The notes under the pieces are model-generated. The model was not told where the DNA came from. It did not search any database and saw only the letters and a program-made list of their open reading frames with translations. A DNA stretch of 37,383 nt from an uncultured Actinomycetes bacterium (lineage in GTDB: Bacteria > Actinomycetota > Acidimicrobiia > Acidimicrobiales > Microtrichaceae): positions 1 to 37,383 of the forward strand of contig CAIYGQ010000063.1 of assembly GCA_903925745.1 (NCBI GenBank). The letters are read 5' to 3'. Positions within the stretch are counted from its first letter, which is position 1, and every line of letters begins with the position of its first letter. Position numbers and translations under genes: made by a program. Below are positions 15,205 through 22,026 of the stretch, piece after piece.

Positions 15205-15501
15205 GTGCCGGGTGACCACGACGTTGACGGGGTGTCGGCCGATCGGCCCGCCTCGGCCGGGACACCGTCCGATTCCGGCGACGAAGCCAGGGCGCCGGCC
15301 GATCGCGACACCGCGGCCGAGGAGCGGCTCCGAGGGCTCGAGTCCTCGTTCGCCGCCGTGGAGGAGGCGATGGAGTCGCTCCTGCGGATCACCGCCGATG
15401 GCGGCGACGGACCGGTGGTCGTCGCACAGATCGAGGCGGTCGTCAGTCCCGAGCGCTTCCCGCTCGACGACGACGAGGCCACCGGGTCCCCTCCCCCCTG
15501 A
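15205..15501 (+). CDS. Small acidic protein of unknown function
   Basis: A 98-residue protein, rich in Asp/Glu/Ala, with a disordered-looking N-terminus (VPGDHDVDGVSADRPASAG) and a helical middle, EERLRGLESSFAAVEEAMESLL, with heptad-like hydrophobic spacing. A short C-terminal block VVVAQIEAVVSPERFPLDD follows. No family was recognised. The start GTG 15205 is supported by the upstream TACCCT; the frame stays open to 15046, but that part lies inside the divergent gene. It converges with the histidine phosphatase gene. Confidence 0.5.
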   Translation: MPGDHDVDGVSADRPASAGTPSDSGDEARAPADRDTAAEERLRGLESSFAAVEEAMESLLRITADGGDGPVVVAQIEAVVSPERFPLDDDEATGSPPP

Positions 15502-15524
15502 CTCCCGTCGACCGCGGGCCCGGC

Positions 15525-16109
15525 TCAGAGCGCGTCGGGCACGGTCTCCGAGATCAGCAGGTGCACCCGGTCCCCCAACCGCCAGCCGGAGCCGTCGTGG
15601 ACGAACCAACGTCCGCCCAGGTTGCCGATGCGTTCCCATGGTGCGCCCATCGCCGCCTCCGCGGCGAAGATCACGCCGGCGTGGGCGACCGCCAGGACGA
15701 AGCCGTACGGGTGGTCCCGGTGGACGCGGTCGAAGGCGTCCAGCACGCGGGTGCGCACGACATCGTCGTCCTCCCAACCGTCGGGTCGCCGCCCCGCTGC
15801 GAGCGCGCCCGGATCGCGTTCCTCGATCTCGTCCCGGGTCAGCCCCTGCCAGGCACCGGCGTGTCGCTCGACCAGTCCCTCCATCGTCGTGACCGGTCCG
15901 ACGCCGACCTCCTCGGCGATGATCTCGGCGGTCGTGCGGGCCCGGTCGAGCGGTGAGCACACCACGGCGTCGAGCGCACCGACCGCCCGGGCCGCCTGCA
16001 GGGCCTGGTCGCGACCCAGGTCGGTGAGCGGCGGATCCTCCTGACCCTGCCAGCGGCCGACGGCGTTCCACTCGGACTCTCCGTGTCGCACCACCAGGAG
16101 CTGGGTCAC
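15525..16109 (-). CDS. Histidine phosphatase (phosphoglycerate-mutase-like)
   Basis: A 194-residue member of the histidine phosphatase superfamily. LLVVRHGESEWN contains the RHG motif with the phosphorylated His. VCSPLDRARTTAEII provides the second Arg. VVERHAGAWQGL-type sequence (EGLVERHAGAWQGL) supplies the conserved Glu. FVLAVAHAGVI contains the second catalytic His. Substrates range from phosphoglycerate and phosphosugars to alpha-ribazole phosphate; specificity cannot be read from the sequence. The frame extends upstream to 16364, but GTG 16109 starts right at the conserved core and is preceded by TACGGT on the minus strand. Confidence 0.82.
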   Translation of the reverse strand: MTQLLVVRHGESEWNAVGRWQGQEDPPLTDLGRDQALQAARAVGALDAVVCSPLDRARTTAEIIAEEVGVGPVTTMEGLVERHAGAWQGLTRDEIEERDPGALAAGRRPDGWEDDDVVRTRVLDAFDRVHRDHPYGFVLAVAHAGVIFAAEAAMGAPWERIGNLGGRWFVHDGSGWRLGDRVHLLISETVPDAL

Positions 16110-16116
16110 CCGGCGA

Positions 16117-16122
16117 ACCGTA
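16117..16122 (-). promoter_or_regulatory. -10 element (TACGGT) of the histidine phosphatase gene
   Basis: TACGGT on the minus strand ends 8 nt before GTG 16109, the leaderless-type spacing seen for many genes here. Confidence 0.45.
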
Positions 16123-16211
16123 TCGGAACGGCCCCGGTGCACCCGGATGCGGTGCCCGCTGGGCCGCCCGGGCCGCTGGATCCGGACGGGAACCGCCGGT
16201 GACGTGGGCGC

Positions 16212-16217
16212 TACCCT
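16212..16217 (+). promoter_or_regulatory. -10 element (TACCCT), leaderless type
   Basis: TACCCT ends exactly 7 nt before GTG 16224, so transcription is predicted to start at the start codon of the MoaD-like gene. Confidence 0.5.
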
Positions 16218-16223
16218 CACCCC

Positions 16224-16463
16224 GTGCCCGTCCTGCGTCTGTTCGCTCGTGCGCGCCAGGAGGCCGGTGTCTCGCAGCTCAGCGTGCCGGGCTCCACGGT
16301 CGGTGAGGTCCTCGACGATGCCCGTTCCCGTTTCGGACCGGGCTTCGCCGAGGTGCTCGACCACGCCGCCGTGTGGGTGAACGGCGAGCCGGCCGACCCT
16401 GACGAGCCGGTGGGGAACGACGACGAGGTCGCCGTGCTGCCGCCCGTGTCGGGGGGGACGTGA
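16224..16463 (+). CDS. MoaD/ThiS-family ubiquitin-like sulfur-carrier protein
   Basis: A 79-residue beta-grasp protein. It starts VPVLRLFARARQEAG, continues VPGSTVGEVLDDARSRFG and ends NDDEVAVLPPVSGGT, matching the MoaD 'LFA.lre..G' opening and 'dgDeVallPPVsGG' close. Family members are adenylated and thiocarboxylated at a C-terminal Gly-Gly to carry sulfur for molybdopterin, thiamine or cysteine synthesis. Here one Thr follows the Gly-Gly, so either it is trimmed, the GGT end is tolerated, or the protein is a divergent paralogue. No moaE, moeB or thi genes are adjacent. Its stop overlaps the start of the next gene by 4 nt (GTGA), indicating coupling to a CdsA-like membrane protein. Confidence 0.78.
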   Translation: MPVLRLFARARQEAGVSQLSVPGSTVGEVLDDARSRFGPGFAEVLDHAAVWVNGEPADPDEPVGNDDEVAVLPPVSGGT

Positions 16464-17320
16464 CCACCGCCGAGCTGCCGAAGGTCACGCCGGTCCGCCG
16501 TCGACGCCGACAGGCGGCCCCGTCGGCCCCCGAGCGACGTCCCGCGCCCCGTCGGCGGGTCCGTGGGCCCAGCCTGCTGGGTCCGACGACCATCGAGGGA
16601 CCCCGGGTCCGCCTCGGCATCCTGTGGTTCCTCGTGGCCGTCGCCGCGGCCACCGCCGGACGATGGGCCACGGCGCTGCTGTGGGCCGGGACCGCTGCGG
16701 TGGCGGCCTCCGACCTGGTGCGCGTCTGGCGCACCTGGGGTGGGGCCGACGTCCGACCCGGACCGCAGCGACTGCTCGCCGGCACGCTCGCCGCCGGCGC
16801 CACGGCCCTTGCCGCCATCGGCTCGGGTGCGGCCGGGGCCGCCATCGTCGCAGCGTCCCTGGCCGCGGTCGTGGCCTCGGTGTCGCTCGGCCGCGGTGGT
16901 CGACCCTCGCCCGAGCTCATGCTCGGGACCGTCCTCCCGCTCGTGGCGTGCATCCCCGTCGTGTTGACCGTGGTCGTCGGACCGTGGGCCGGACTGTTCC
17001 TGATCTGTGCCGTGTCCCTCTACGACGCCGGCAACTTCCTGGTGGGCGCCCAGTCGAAGCGACCGTGGGAGGGCCCCGTCTGCGGGGTGATCGGGGTGCT
17101 GGCGGTGACCTTCACGATGGCCGCCTTCCAGCCGCCGCCCTTCGATGGCGTCGGCACCTGGGTGGTCGGCGGCCTGGTGGCCTTGGCGTGTCCGTTGGGC
17201 CAGATGGTGATGACGGCGTTCCTGCCCGACCGGACCTCGGTCGCGGTCCGGGCCCGCCGGGTGGACACGTACCTGGTGGCCGCGCCACTGTTCCTGGCCG
17301 GGGCCTGGCTCGTCGGCTGA
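16460..17320 (+). CDS. CdsA-like (phosphatidate cytidylyltransferase-type) membrane protein
   Basis: A 286-residue multi-pass membrane protein with a basic N-terminal tail (VRRRRRQ...RRRVRGPS) and about seven hydrophobic segments. The C-terminal half keeps the pattern of CDP-diacylglycerol synthase. SLYDAGNFLVGAQSKRPWEG corresponds to the 'D..AYf.Gr...K..WEG' region. CPLGQM lies where 'GDl.eS' is expected, and RRVDTYLVAAPLF aligns with the 'DR.DS....P' signature. Several catalytic acidic residues seem altered, so activity as a CTP:phosphatidate cytidylyltransferase is uncertain and it may act on another polyprenyl or lipid phosphate. It is translationally coupled to the MoaD-like gene. The assignment rests on pattern resemblance only. 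Confidence 0.6.
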   Translation: MTTAELPKVTPVRRRRRQAAPSAPERRPAPRRRVRGPSLLGPTTIEGPRVRLGILWFLVAVAAATAGRWATALLWAGTAAVAASDLVRVWRTWGGADVRPGPQRLLAGTLAAGATALAAIGSGAAGAAIVAASLAAVVASVSLGRGGRPSPELMLGTVLPLVACIPVVLTVVVGPWAGLFLICAVSLYDAGNFLVGAQSKRPWEGPVCGVIGVLAVTFTMAAFQPPPFDGVGTWVVGGLVALACPLGQMVMTAFLPDRTSVAVRARRVDTYLVAAPLFLAGAWLVG

Positions 17321-17366
17321 TCGTGCGGTCGATCCGGGGGCCGGTGGGAGCGGAGGCGGACGGCGG

Positions 17367-17372
17367 TAGCGT
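17367..17372 (+). promoter_or_regulatory. -10 element (TAGCGT), leaderless type
   Basis: TAGCGT ends exactly 7 nt before GTG 17379 of the RsiG-like gene. Confidence 0.5.
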
Positions 17373-17378
17373 GTCGGC

Positions 17379-17891
17379 GTGGACGTGGAAGCACTGGTCG
17401 AGGTCGACGAGCCAGCCGACCTGACGACCTGTTCGATGCAGGAACTCCGCAGTGTGCGCGACGCGTACCAAGAGGTCGAGAACGGCCTCTCGTACGCTCG
17501 TCGCATGGTGCAGGGTCGACTCGACACCGTGTCGAGTGAACTCGAGCGACGCCGGGGCTCGGACGAGGCCGGGCTGGTCGACCGTCTGCCCTCGGCGCTC
17601 GCCGGTGGCACCCGCGGGCCGGGCCTGCCCAGGCCGCCGCAGGACCTGGAGCCCCCGGAGTGGGCGGCTGCGGTCGTCGCCGAGCTGGACTCGGTCGTGA
17701 GTCCGGCCGAACTGGGTCGGCTCGCCGACCTGGACGATGCTCGACTCGCGTCGGCCGCCGAACGGATCGCGACCTACGAACGCCGCGTCTCCACCGCCCG
17801 CAGGGAGGTGCACGCCCGCATGGATCGCATCCAGGAGGAGCTGATCACCCGCTACCGGGACGGTGCGTCGGTCGACGACCTCCTGCCCTGA
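17379..17891 (+). CDS. rsiG: RsiG-like (AmfC family) c-di-GMP-responsive anti-sigma factor homologue
   Basis: A 170-residue, mostly helical protein. It contains the RsiG c-di-GMP signature E-x3-S-x2-R-x3-Q-x3-D at E34, S38, R41, Q45 and D49 (ENGLSYARRMVQGRLD). Exactly 100 residues later the same pattern recurs as E134, S138, R141, H145, D149 (ERRVSTARREVHARMD), with His in place of Gln. In Streptomyces, RsiG uses two such helices in an antiparallel coiled coil to bind c-di-GMP and then sequesters the sigma factor WhiG. No whiG-like sigma gene lies in this window, so the partner is unknown. The coding start GTG 17379 is placed by TAGCGT exactly 7 nt upstream. Older annotations call this family aerial mycelium formation protein. 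Confidence 0.8.
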   Translation: MDVEALVEVDEPADLTTCSMQELRSVRDAYQEVENGLSYARRMVQGRLDTVSSELERRRGSDEAGLVDRLPSALAGGTRGPGLPRPPQDLEPPEWAAAVVAELDSVVSPAELGRLADLDDARLASAAERIATYERRVSTARREVHARMDRIQEELITRYRDGASVDDLLP

Positions 17892-17973
17892 CCGGCCGGC
17901 GGCGATCGTCCCACTGACGCCGTCGTCGTCTCCGTCCTCCGGTCCGGATCGGGGTCGAAGCCCGGGCGGGCGG

Positions 17974-17979
17974 TAGCCT
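17974..17979 (+). promoter_or_regulatory. -10 element (TAGCCT) of the XRE regulator gene
   Basis: TAGCCT ends 9 nt before GTG 17988, a leaderless or 2-nt-leader arrangement. Nothing else was recognised in the 96-nt gap 17892-17987. Confidence 0.5.
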
Positions 17980-17987
17980 CGGCTTCC

Positions 17988-18407
17988 GTGAGAGACGACC
18001 TCGACCGCCGCTGGCAGGACCTCGGCGAGTTCATCCGTGAGCAGCGCAACGTCGGGCAGATGTCGCTGCGCAAGCTCTCGGACCTGGCGGGCGTGTCGAA
18101 CCCCTACCTGTCCCAGATCGAACGTGGCCTCCGTCGACCGTCCGCCGAGATCCTCCAGCAGATCGCCCGGGCGCTCGAGATCTCGGCCGAGTCGCTCTAC
18201 ATCCGGGCGGGGATCCTGGACGAGCCGACCTCCACGGTGGACCCGATCAGCGAGATCCGCCGCGACCAGACGCTCACCGAGGAGCAGCGGAAGTCGCTGA
18301 TCCGGATCTACGAGTCGTTCCGTCGGGAGAACGAACTCACCGGCGCGCTCGCCCTGTCGGCTGTGACCGACGGCCCGGGTGACGAGGGGAATCCACCCTC
18401 GGCCTGA
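17988..18407 (+). CDS. XRE-family helix-turn-helix transcriptional regulator
   Basis: A 139-residue DNA-binding protein. The N-terminal HTH (about 12-68) reads LGEFIREQRNVGQMSLRKL, then LAGVSNPYLSQIERG, a complete XRE helix-turn-helix with the recognition helix SNPYLSQIERG, followed by RRPSAEILQQIARAL. The C-terminal part (EEQRKSLIRIYESFRREN) is helical and may dimerise or bind a ligand. It strongly resembles the single-HTH regulators conserved in actinobacteria (mycobacterial Rv0474 type). The next gene, mshA, begins 15 nt after the stop, so it may share a transcript; whether it regulates mshA is unknown. Confidence 0.85.
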   Translation: MRDDLDRRWQDLGEFIREQRNVGQMSLRKLSDLAGVSNPYLSQIERGLRRPSAEILQQIARALEISAESLYIRAGILDEPTSTVDPISEIRRDQTLTEEQRKSLIRIYESFRRENELTGALALSAVTDGPGDEGNPPSA

Positions 18408-18421
18408 GGGTTGCACCGGTC

Positions 18422-19630
18422 GTGGGTTCGGTCGCTGTCCTCTCGTTGCACACCTCGCCGCTGGCGCTCCCGGGCGTCGGCGACTCCGGCGGCATGAACG
18501 TCTACGTGCGGGAGCTCGCCGGGTCGCTCGGTCAGGCGGGGGTCGACGTGCGGGTCTACACACGGCGGTGGGCCGACGACCTGCCCGACCGCGTGTCGGT
18601 CGAGCCGGGGGTGGAGGTCGTCCACGTGCCGGCCGGACCGGTGCATGCGACCAAGGAGCAGCTCCCCACGTTCGTCGGCAAGTTCGCCGACGGCGTGGCC
18701 GGGGATCTGGACGCACGCGGCGCCGATGTGCTCCACGCCAACTACTGGCTCTCCGCGGTCGCGGGTCACGCACTCAAGCACCGACTCGACCTGCCGCTCG
18801 TGTCGACCTTCCACACGTTGGCCCGGGTGAAGGCCGACGCGGGCGATGACGAGCCGGACGCGCGGGTCCGCGCCGAGACGACCGTGATCGGTTGCTGCGA
18901 CGCGATCTGCGCGTCGAACACCGTCGAGGCGGGCCAGCTGGTCGAGCTCTACGGCGCCGACCCGACCCGGATCGAGGTGGTCCCCCCGGGCGTCGACCAC
19001 GCGTTCTTCTCGCCCGGCGACCGGGCTGGTGCCCGCCTGGCCCTCGGACTGGACGACCGGCCCACCGTGTTGTTCGTCGGACGGATCCAGCCGCTCAAGG
19101 GTCCGGTCGTCGCCGTCGAGGCCCTGGCCCGGTTGCGTGACCGGCGGACGCGGCTGGTCCTGGTCGGTGGTCCGAGCGGCCCCGACGGCGCCGACGAGTG
19201 GGCGCGCACCCGGGAGGCGGTGCGACGCCTGGACCTGCAGGACCGGGTGACCTTCGTCGATCCGCAGCCACACCACCTGCTGTCGACCTACTACCGGGCT
19301 GCCGACGTGGTGGTCGTGCCGTCCCGGTCGGAGTCGTTCGGGCTCGTCGCGCTGGAGGCGGCCGCGTGCGGCGTCCCGGTCGTCGGCGCCGCGGTCGGTG
19401 GGCTGCGCACCCTGGTCGAGCACGGCCACACCGGATTCCTGGTCGAGGGCCGGGACCCGACCGCGTTCGCCGCGCGGATCGACGAGCTGGTCGACCAGCC
19501 GGTCCGGGCGGCGGCCATGGGCCGGGCGGCCGCCCGTCTGGCCGCCGGCTTCTCGTGGTCGACCACCGCGGCACGGCTCCGACGGCTCTACACCGACCTG
19601 GGAGCGCGGCGGCTGGTGGACTGTCCGTGA
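18422..19630 (+). CDS. mshA: D-inositol-3-phosphate glycosyltransferase MshA
   Basis: A 402-residue GT4 enzyme that joins GlcNAc from UDP-GlcNAc to 1L-myo-inositol-1-phosphate, the first step of mycothiol synthesis. The N-terminal block LSLHTSPLALPGVGDSGGMN is diagnostic of MshA, with the Gly-rich loop and the GGMNVYV acceptor site. ANYWLSAVAGHAL and STFHTLARVK continue the N-domain. The C-domain carries VLFVGRIQPLKG, the nucleotide-binding Arg and Lys, and SRSESFGLVALEAAACG with E-x7-E. GTG 18422 lies 15 nt after the XRE gene stop, with GAGGG about 11 nt upstream. The gene is followed by ybjN, as in mycobacteria. Mycothiol genes mshB, mshC and mshD are not in the window. Confidence 0.9.
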   Translation: MGSVAVLSLHTSPLALPGVGDSGGMNVYVRELAGSLGQAGVDVRVYTRRWADDLPDRVSVEPGVEVVHVPAGPVHATKEQLPTFVGKFADGVAGDLDARGADVLHANYWLSAVAGHALKHRLDLPLVSTFHTLARVKADAGDDEPDARVRAETTVIGCCDAICASNTVEAGQLVELYGADPTRIEVVPPGVDHAFFSPGDRAGARLALGLDDRPTVLFVGRIQPLKGPVVAVEALARLRDRRTRLVLVGGPSGPDGADEWARTREAVRRLDLQDRVTFVDPQPHHLLSTYYRAADVVVVPSRSESFGLVALEAAACGVPVVGAAVGGLRTLVEHGHTGFLVEGRDPTAFAARIDELVDQPVRAAAMGRAAARLAAGFSWSTTAARLRRLYTDLGARRLVDCP

Positions 19631-19646
19631 GCCGGGTGGGCCGTCC

Positions 19647-20120
19647 GTGAGCGAGGAGCGCCGTCCGCCGACGCCGGCCGAGCGAGCCGCCGCGCTCGGG
19701 ACCATCGAGTCGTGGCTCGAGCGGCTCATCGCCGAGAACCCGGTCGTGCAGGCCGTCGAGCACGATGAGTCAGCGGATGTCGACCGCTGGTTCGTCCGCG
19801 TCACCGGCGAGGAGAAGTCGGTGTTCTCGGTGTGGTTCCACCTCCGCCAGCGGTCCCTGCACGTCGAGACCTACGTCGCCCCGGCTCCGCTCGAGCGTCA
19901 CGCCGAGGCCTACGAGTACCTGTTGCGGCGCAACCTCTCGCTCCACGGCCTGGCGTTCGCGATCGGTGACGAGGACGCCGTCTACCTGGTGGGCTCCGTC
20001 CCGCTGGTCGAGGTCTCCTCCGGGGAGCTCGACCGGCTCCTCGGCAGCGTCTACGCCTACGTCGAACAACACTTCCGTCCCCTCATGCGCATCTCCTTCG
20101 GGAGCCGGTTCCAGGGCTGA
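19647..20120 (+). CDS. YbjN-domain protein
   Basis: A 157-residue cytoplasmic protein of the YbjN family, whose fold resembles type III secretion chaperones. The central region has VEHDESADVDRWFVRVTGEE, VFSVWFHLRQRSLHVETYV and EAYEYLLRRNLSLHGLAFAIGDEDAVYLVG, the conserved core, followed by SVYAYVEQHFRPL. The exact role is unknown; in other bacteria YbjN affects stress responses and motility. It lies 16 nt after mshA, an order also found in Mycobacterium (Rv0486-Rv0487). The start GTG 19647 lies in a second copy of GTCCGTGAGC; the first copy holds the mshA stop. Confidence 0.8.
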   Translation: MSEERRPPTPAERAAALGTIESWLERLIAENPVVQAVEHDESADVDRWFVRVTGEEKSVFSVWFHLRQRSLHVETYVAPAPLERHAEAYEYLLRRNLSLHGLAFAIGDEDAVYLVGSVPLVEVSSGELDRLLGSVYAYVEQHFRPLMRISFGSRFQG

Positions 20121-20183
20121 ACTCGGCGGGTGCCGGGCCTGCGGGCCCGTTCCGCCGGCGCCGGCGTGCCCCTACGTTGGCGG

Positions 20184-20224
20184 CGGTCGGGCCGACCCCA
20201 CGGGAAGCCGGGTCGGCCCGACCG
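20184..20224. repeat. Inverted repeat of two palindromes over the proC promoter
   Basis: A perfect 15-bp inverted repeat (20184-20198 with 20210-20224, 11-nt loop). Each arm is itself a palindrome, GGTCGGGCCGACC (20185-20197) and GGTCGGCCCGACC (20211-20223), with centres 26 bp apart. The second copy ends 2 bp before the TACGCT -10 of proC. It could be a terminator for the mshA-ybjN unit, or two operator sites for a dimeric regulator. No T-run follows. Confidence 0.6.
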
Positions 20225-20225
20225 G

Positions 20226-20231
20226 TACGCT
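20226..20231 (+). promoter_or_regulatory. -10 element (TACGCT) of proC
   Basis: TACGCT ends 8 nt before GTG 20239 and directly follows the palindrome at 20211-20223. Confidence 0.5.
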
Positions 20232-20238
20232 CGCCGCC

Positions 20239-21111
20239 GTGTCCGACCCCAGCAGCCCGTCAACCGGCACGTCCGCCCCCGATCCGGTCGAGGTCCTGGT
20301 CCTCGGCGGTGGGCGGATGGGGGCGGCGCTCCTGGTGGGACTGCTCGCCGGGGGGCTCGGGTCGGACCGCGTCGTCGTGGTCGAACGTGACGGGGCGCGT
20401 CGGGCGGAACTGGGCGCCGCCCACCCCGGCGTCCGGGTCGTGGCCGAGCCGGTCGCCGCCCGTGACGTGTTGGTCTGCACGAAGCCCGGTGACGTGACGA
20501 CGGCGCTGCACGACGCGGCCGACGCCGGCCTGGCGCGGGTCCTGTCGATCGCCGCCGGAGTCCCCACCGCGTCCATCGAGGCGGTGGTCGGTGCCGTCCC
20601 CGTGGTGCGGGCCATGCCGAACACCCCGGCGCTGCTCGGCGCTGGCATCACCGCGATCGCCCCGGGTCGACACGCCACGGACGCCGACCTGGACGACGCC
20701 GAGGCGGTGCTGCGGTCCGTGGGTCAGGTCGTCCGGGTCGACGAGGCCCACCTGGACGCCGTCACGGCGGTCTCCGGTTCGGGCCCGGCGTACGTGTACC
20801 TCCTCGCCGAGCACCTGCGGGCTGCTGCGGGTGCCCTCGGTCTGTCGGTCGGGCTCGCCGACACGCTCGTCCGCCAGACCGTGTTGGGCGCCGCCCGGAT
20901 GATGAGCGAGACCGGAGAGGACCCGGCCGACCTGCGGGCGGCGGTCACGTCCCCGGGCGGGACGACGGCCGCGGCGATCGCCGAGTTCGAACGTGAAGGC
21001 TTCGGGGCCCTCGTCGAGCAGGCCGTGGTCGCGGCCGCCCGGCGCGCCGCCGAGCTCGGCGGGGGTGCATCACCGGAGTCCGACGGCGGGGACGCGCCCC
21101 GGGGGCGGTAG
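20239..21111 (+). CDS. proC: Pyrroline-5-carboxylate reductase
   Basis: A 290-residue enzyme reducing 1-pyrroline-5-carboxylate to L-proline with NAD(P)H. The N-terminal Rossmann segment is VEVLVLGGGRMGAALLVGLL. VRAMPNTPALLGAGITAI is the conserved active-site strand. VSGSGPAYVYLLAEHL and TSPGGTTAAAIAEFE are the C-terminal helical-domain signatures that form the dimer interface. The first 16 residues are a short disordered extension from GTG 20239. The start is supported by TACGCT 8 nt upstream. It is followed, 9 nt after the stop, by the SAM hydroxide adenosyltransferase gene, which has its own -10 inside the proC 3' end. Confidence 0.93.
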   Translation: MSDPSSPSTGTSAPDPVEVLVLGGGRMGAALLVGLLAGGLGSDRVVVVERDGARRAELGAAHPGVRVVAEPVAARDVLVCTKPGDVTTALHDAADAGLARVLSIAAGVPTASIEAVVGAVPVVRAMPNTPALLGAGITAIAPGRHATDADLDDAEAVLRSVGQVVRVDEAHLDAVTAVSGSGPAYVYLLAEHLRAAAGALGLSVGLADTLVRQTVLGAARMMSETGEDPADLRAAVTSPGGTTAAAIAEFEREGFGALVEQAVVAAARRAAELGGGASPESDGGDAPRGR

Positions 21112-21114
21112 GTT
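21109..21114 (+). promoter_or_regulatory. -10 element (TAGGTT), leaderless type
   Basis: TAGGTT begins with the proC stop codon (TAG, 21109-21111) and ends exactly 7 nt before GTG 21121. The proC stop codon therefore also supplies the start of the hexamer. Confidence 0.5.
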
Positions 21115-21120
21115 CGGCCG

Positions 21121-22026
21121 GTGGACGACCTGCGCTACCGGAACGTCTCGTTCCTGTCCGACTACGGCCGCACCGACGAGTTCGTCGGCGTCGTCCACGC
21201 CGTCATCCACCAGCTGTGCCCGGGCGTCACGGTGCTCGACGTCACCCACGACGTGCCTCCCTTCGACGTGCGCGCCGGTGGGTTGGCCCTGGCCCGCAGC
21301 GTCCAGTACCTCCCACCGGGCGTGGTCGTCGCGGTCGTCGACCCGGGTGTGGGCACGCCGCGCCGTCGGATCGCCGTGGAGGTCGGTGACGGCGCCTCGG
21401 TCCTCGTGGGGCCCGACAACGGCCTGCTGGCTCCCGCGGTCGCCATGGTCGGCGGCGCGACCCGGGCGGTCTCGCTGACCGACACCTCGCACCACCTGGA
21501 CGCGCCGGGCCCGCTCTTCGATGGCCGGGACGTCTTCGCCCCGGTCGCCGCCCGACTGTGCGCCGGCGTGCCGTTGGAGGACCTGGGCGAACCCGTCGAT
21601 CCGGCCGGGCTGATGCCGGGGCTCATGCCGGTCGCGCGCGAGGAGCCCGACGGGACGATCGTGGCCGAGGTCCTGTGGGTGGACCGGTTCGGCAACGTGC
21701 AGCTCAACCTGGGTCCCGACGACCTGGGCGGCGCCGACCACGTGGAGCTCCGGTTGTCCGAACGCCGGCACTCGGCCCGACGGGCGGTGAGCTTCGCCGA
21801 CGTCGGCTCCGGCGGACTGGGTCTGGTCGTCGACAGCTACGGGATGCTCGCCGTGGTGGCCGACCGGGCGTCGGCCGCCGAGGAGCTGCGGGCCGCGCCC
21901 GGTGACGAGGTCGTGGTCGCGGCCGTCGGTGGTGCCGAGCAGGTTCCGGCGTCGGTGACCACCACGGTGCACCTGCGCGGCGCGGCCGGGGGAACCCCAA
22001 GCGGCACCGGAGGAATCGACGGCTGA
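21121..22026 (+). CDS. SAM hydroxide adenosyltransferase (DUF62 family)
   Basis: A 301-residue protein of the family that hydrolyses S-adenosylmethionine to adenosine and methionine, and in related enzymes uses fluoride or chloride instead. SFLSDYGRTDEFVGVVHAVI carries the first conserved Asp. VVAVVDPGVGTPRRRIAVE, LVGPDNGLLAPA and LFDGRDVFAPVAARL are the N-domain motifs. VLWVDRFGNVQLNL marks the C-domain boundary. There is no long chlorinase-type loop that I can see, so the hydroxide reaction is the default reading. The stop overlaps the ATG of a 29-residue membrane peptide by one nucleotide. The physiological reason for SAM hydrolysis is not settled. Confidence 0.87.
   Translation: MDDLRYRNVSFLSDYGRTDEFVGVVHAVIHQLCPGVTVLDVTHDVPPFDVRAGGLALARSVQYLPPGVVVAVVDPGVGTPRRRIAVEVGDGASVLVGPDNGLLAPAVAMVGGATRAVSLTDTSHHLDAPGPLFDGRDVFAPVAARLCAGVPLEDLGEPVDPAGLMPGLMPVAREEPDGTIVAEVLWVDRFGNVQLNLGPDDLGGADHVELRLSERRHSARRAVSFADVGSGGLGLVVDSYGMLAVVADRASAAEELRAAPGDEVVVAAVGGAEQVPASVTTTVHLRGAAGGTPSGTGGIDG

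Noticed and set aside
20184-20224. Reading the inverted repeat before proC simply as an intrinsic terminator
   Set aside because: It may terminate, but there is no T-run, and the nested palindromes abut the promoter, so it is reported as a repeat of undecided role.
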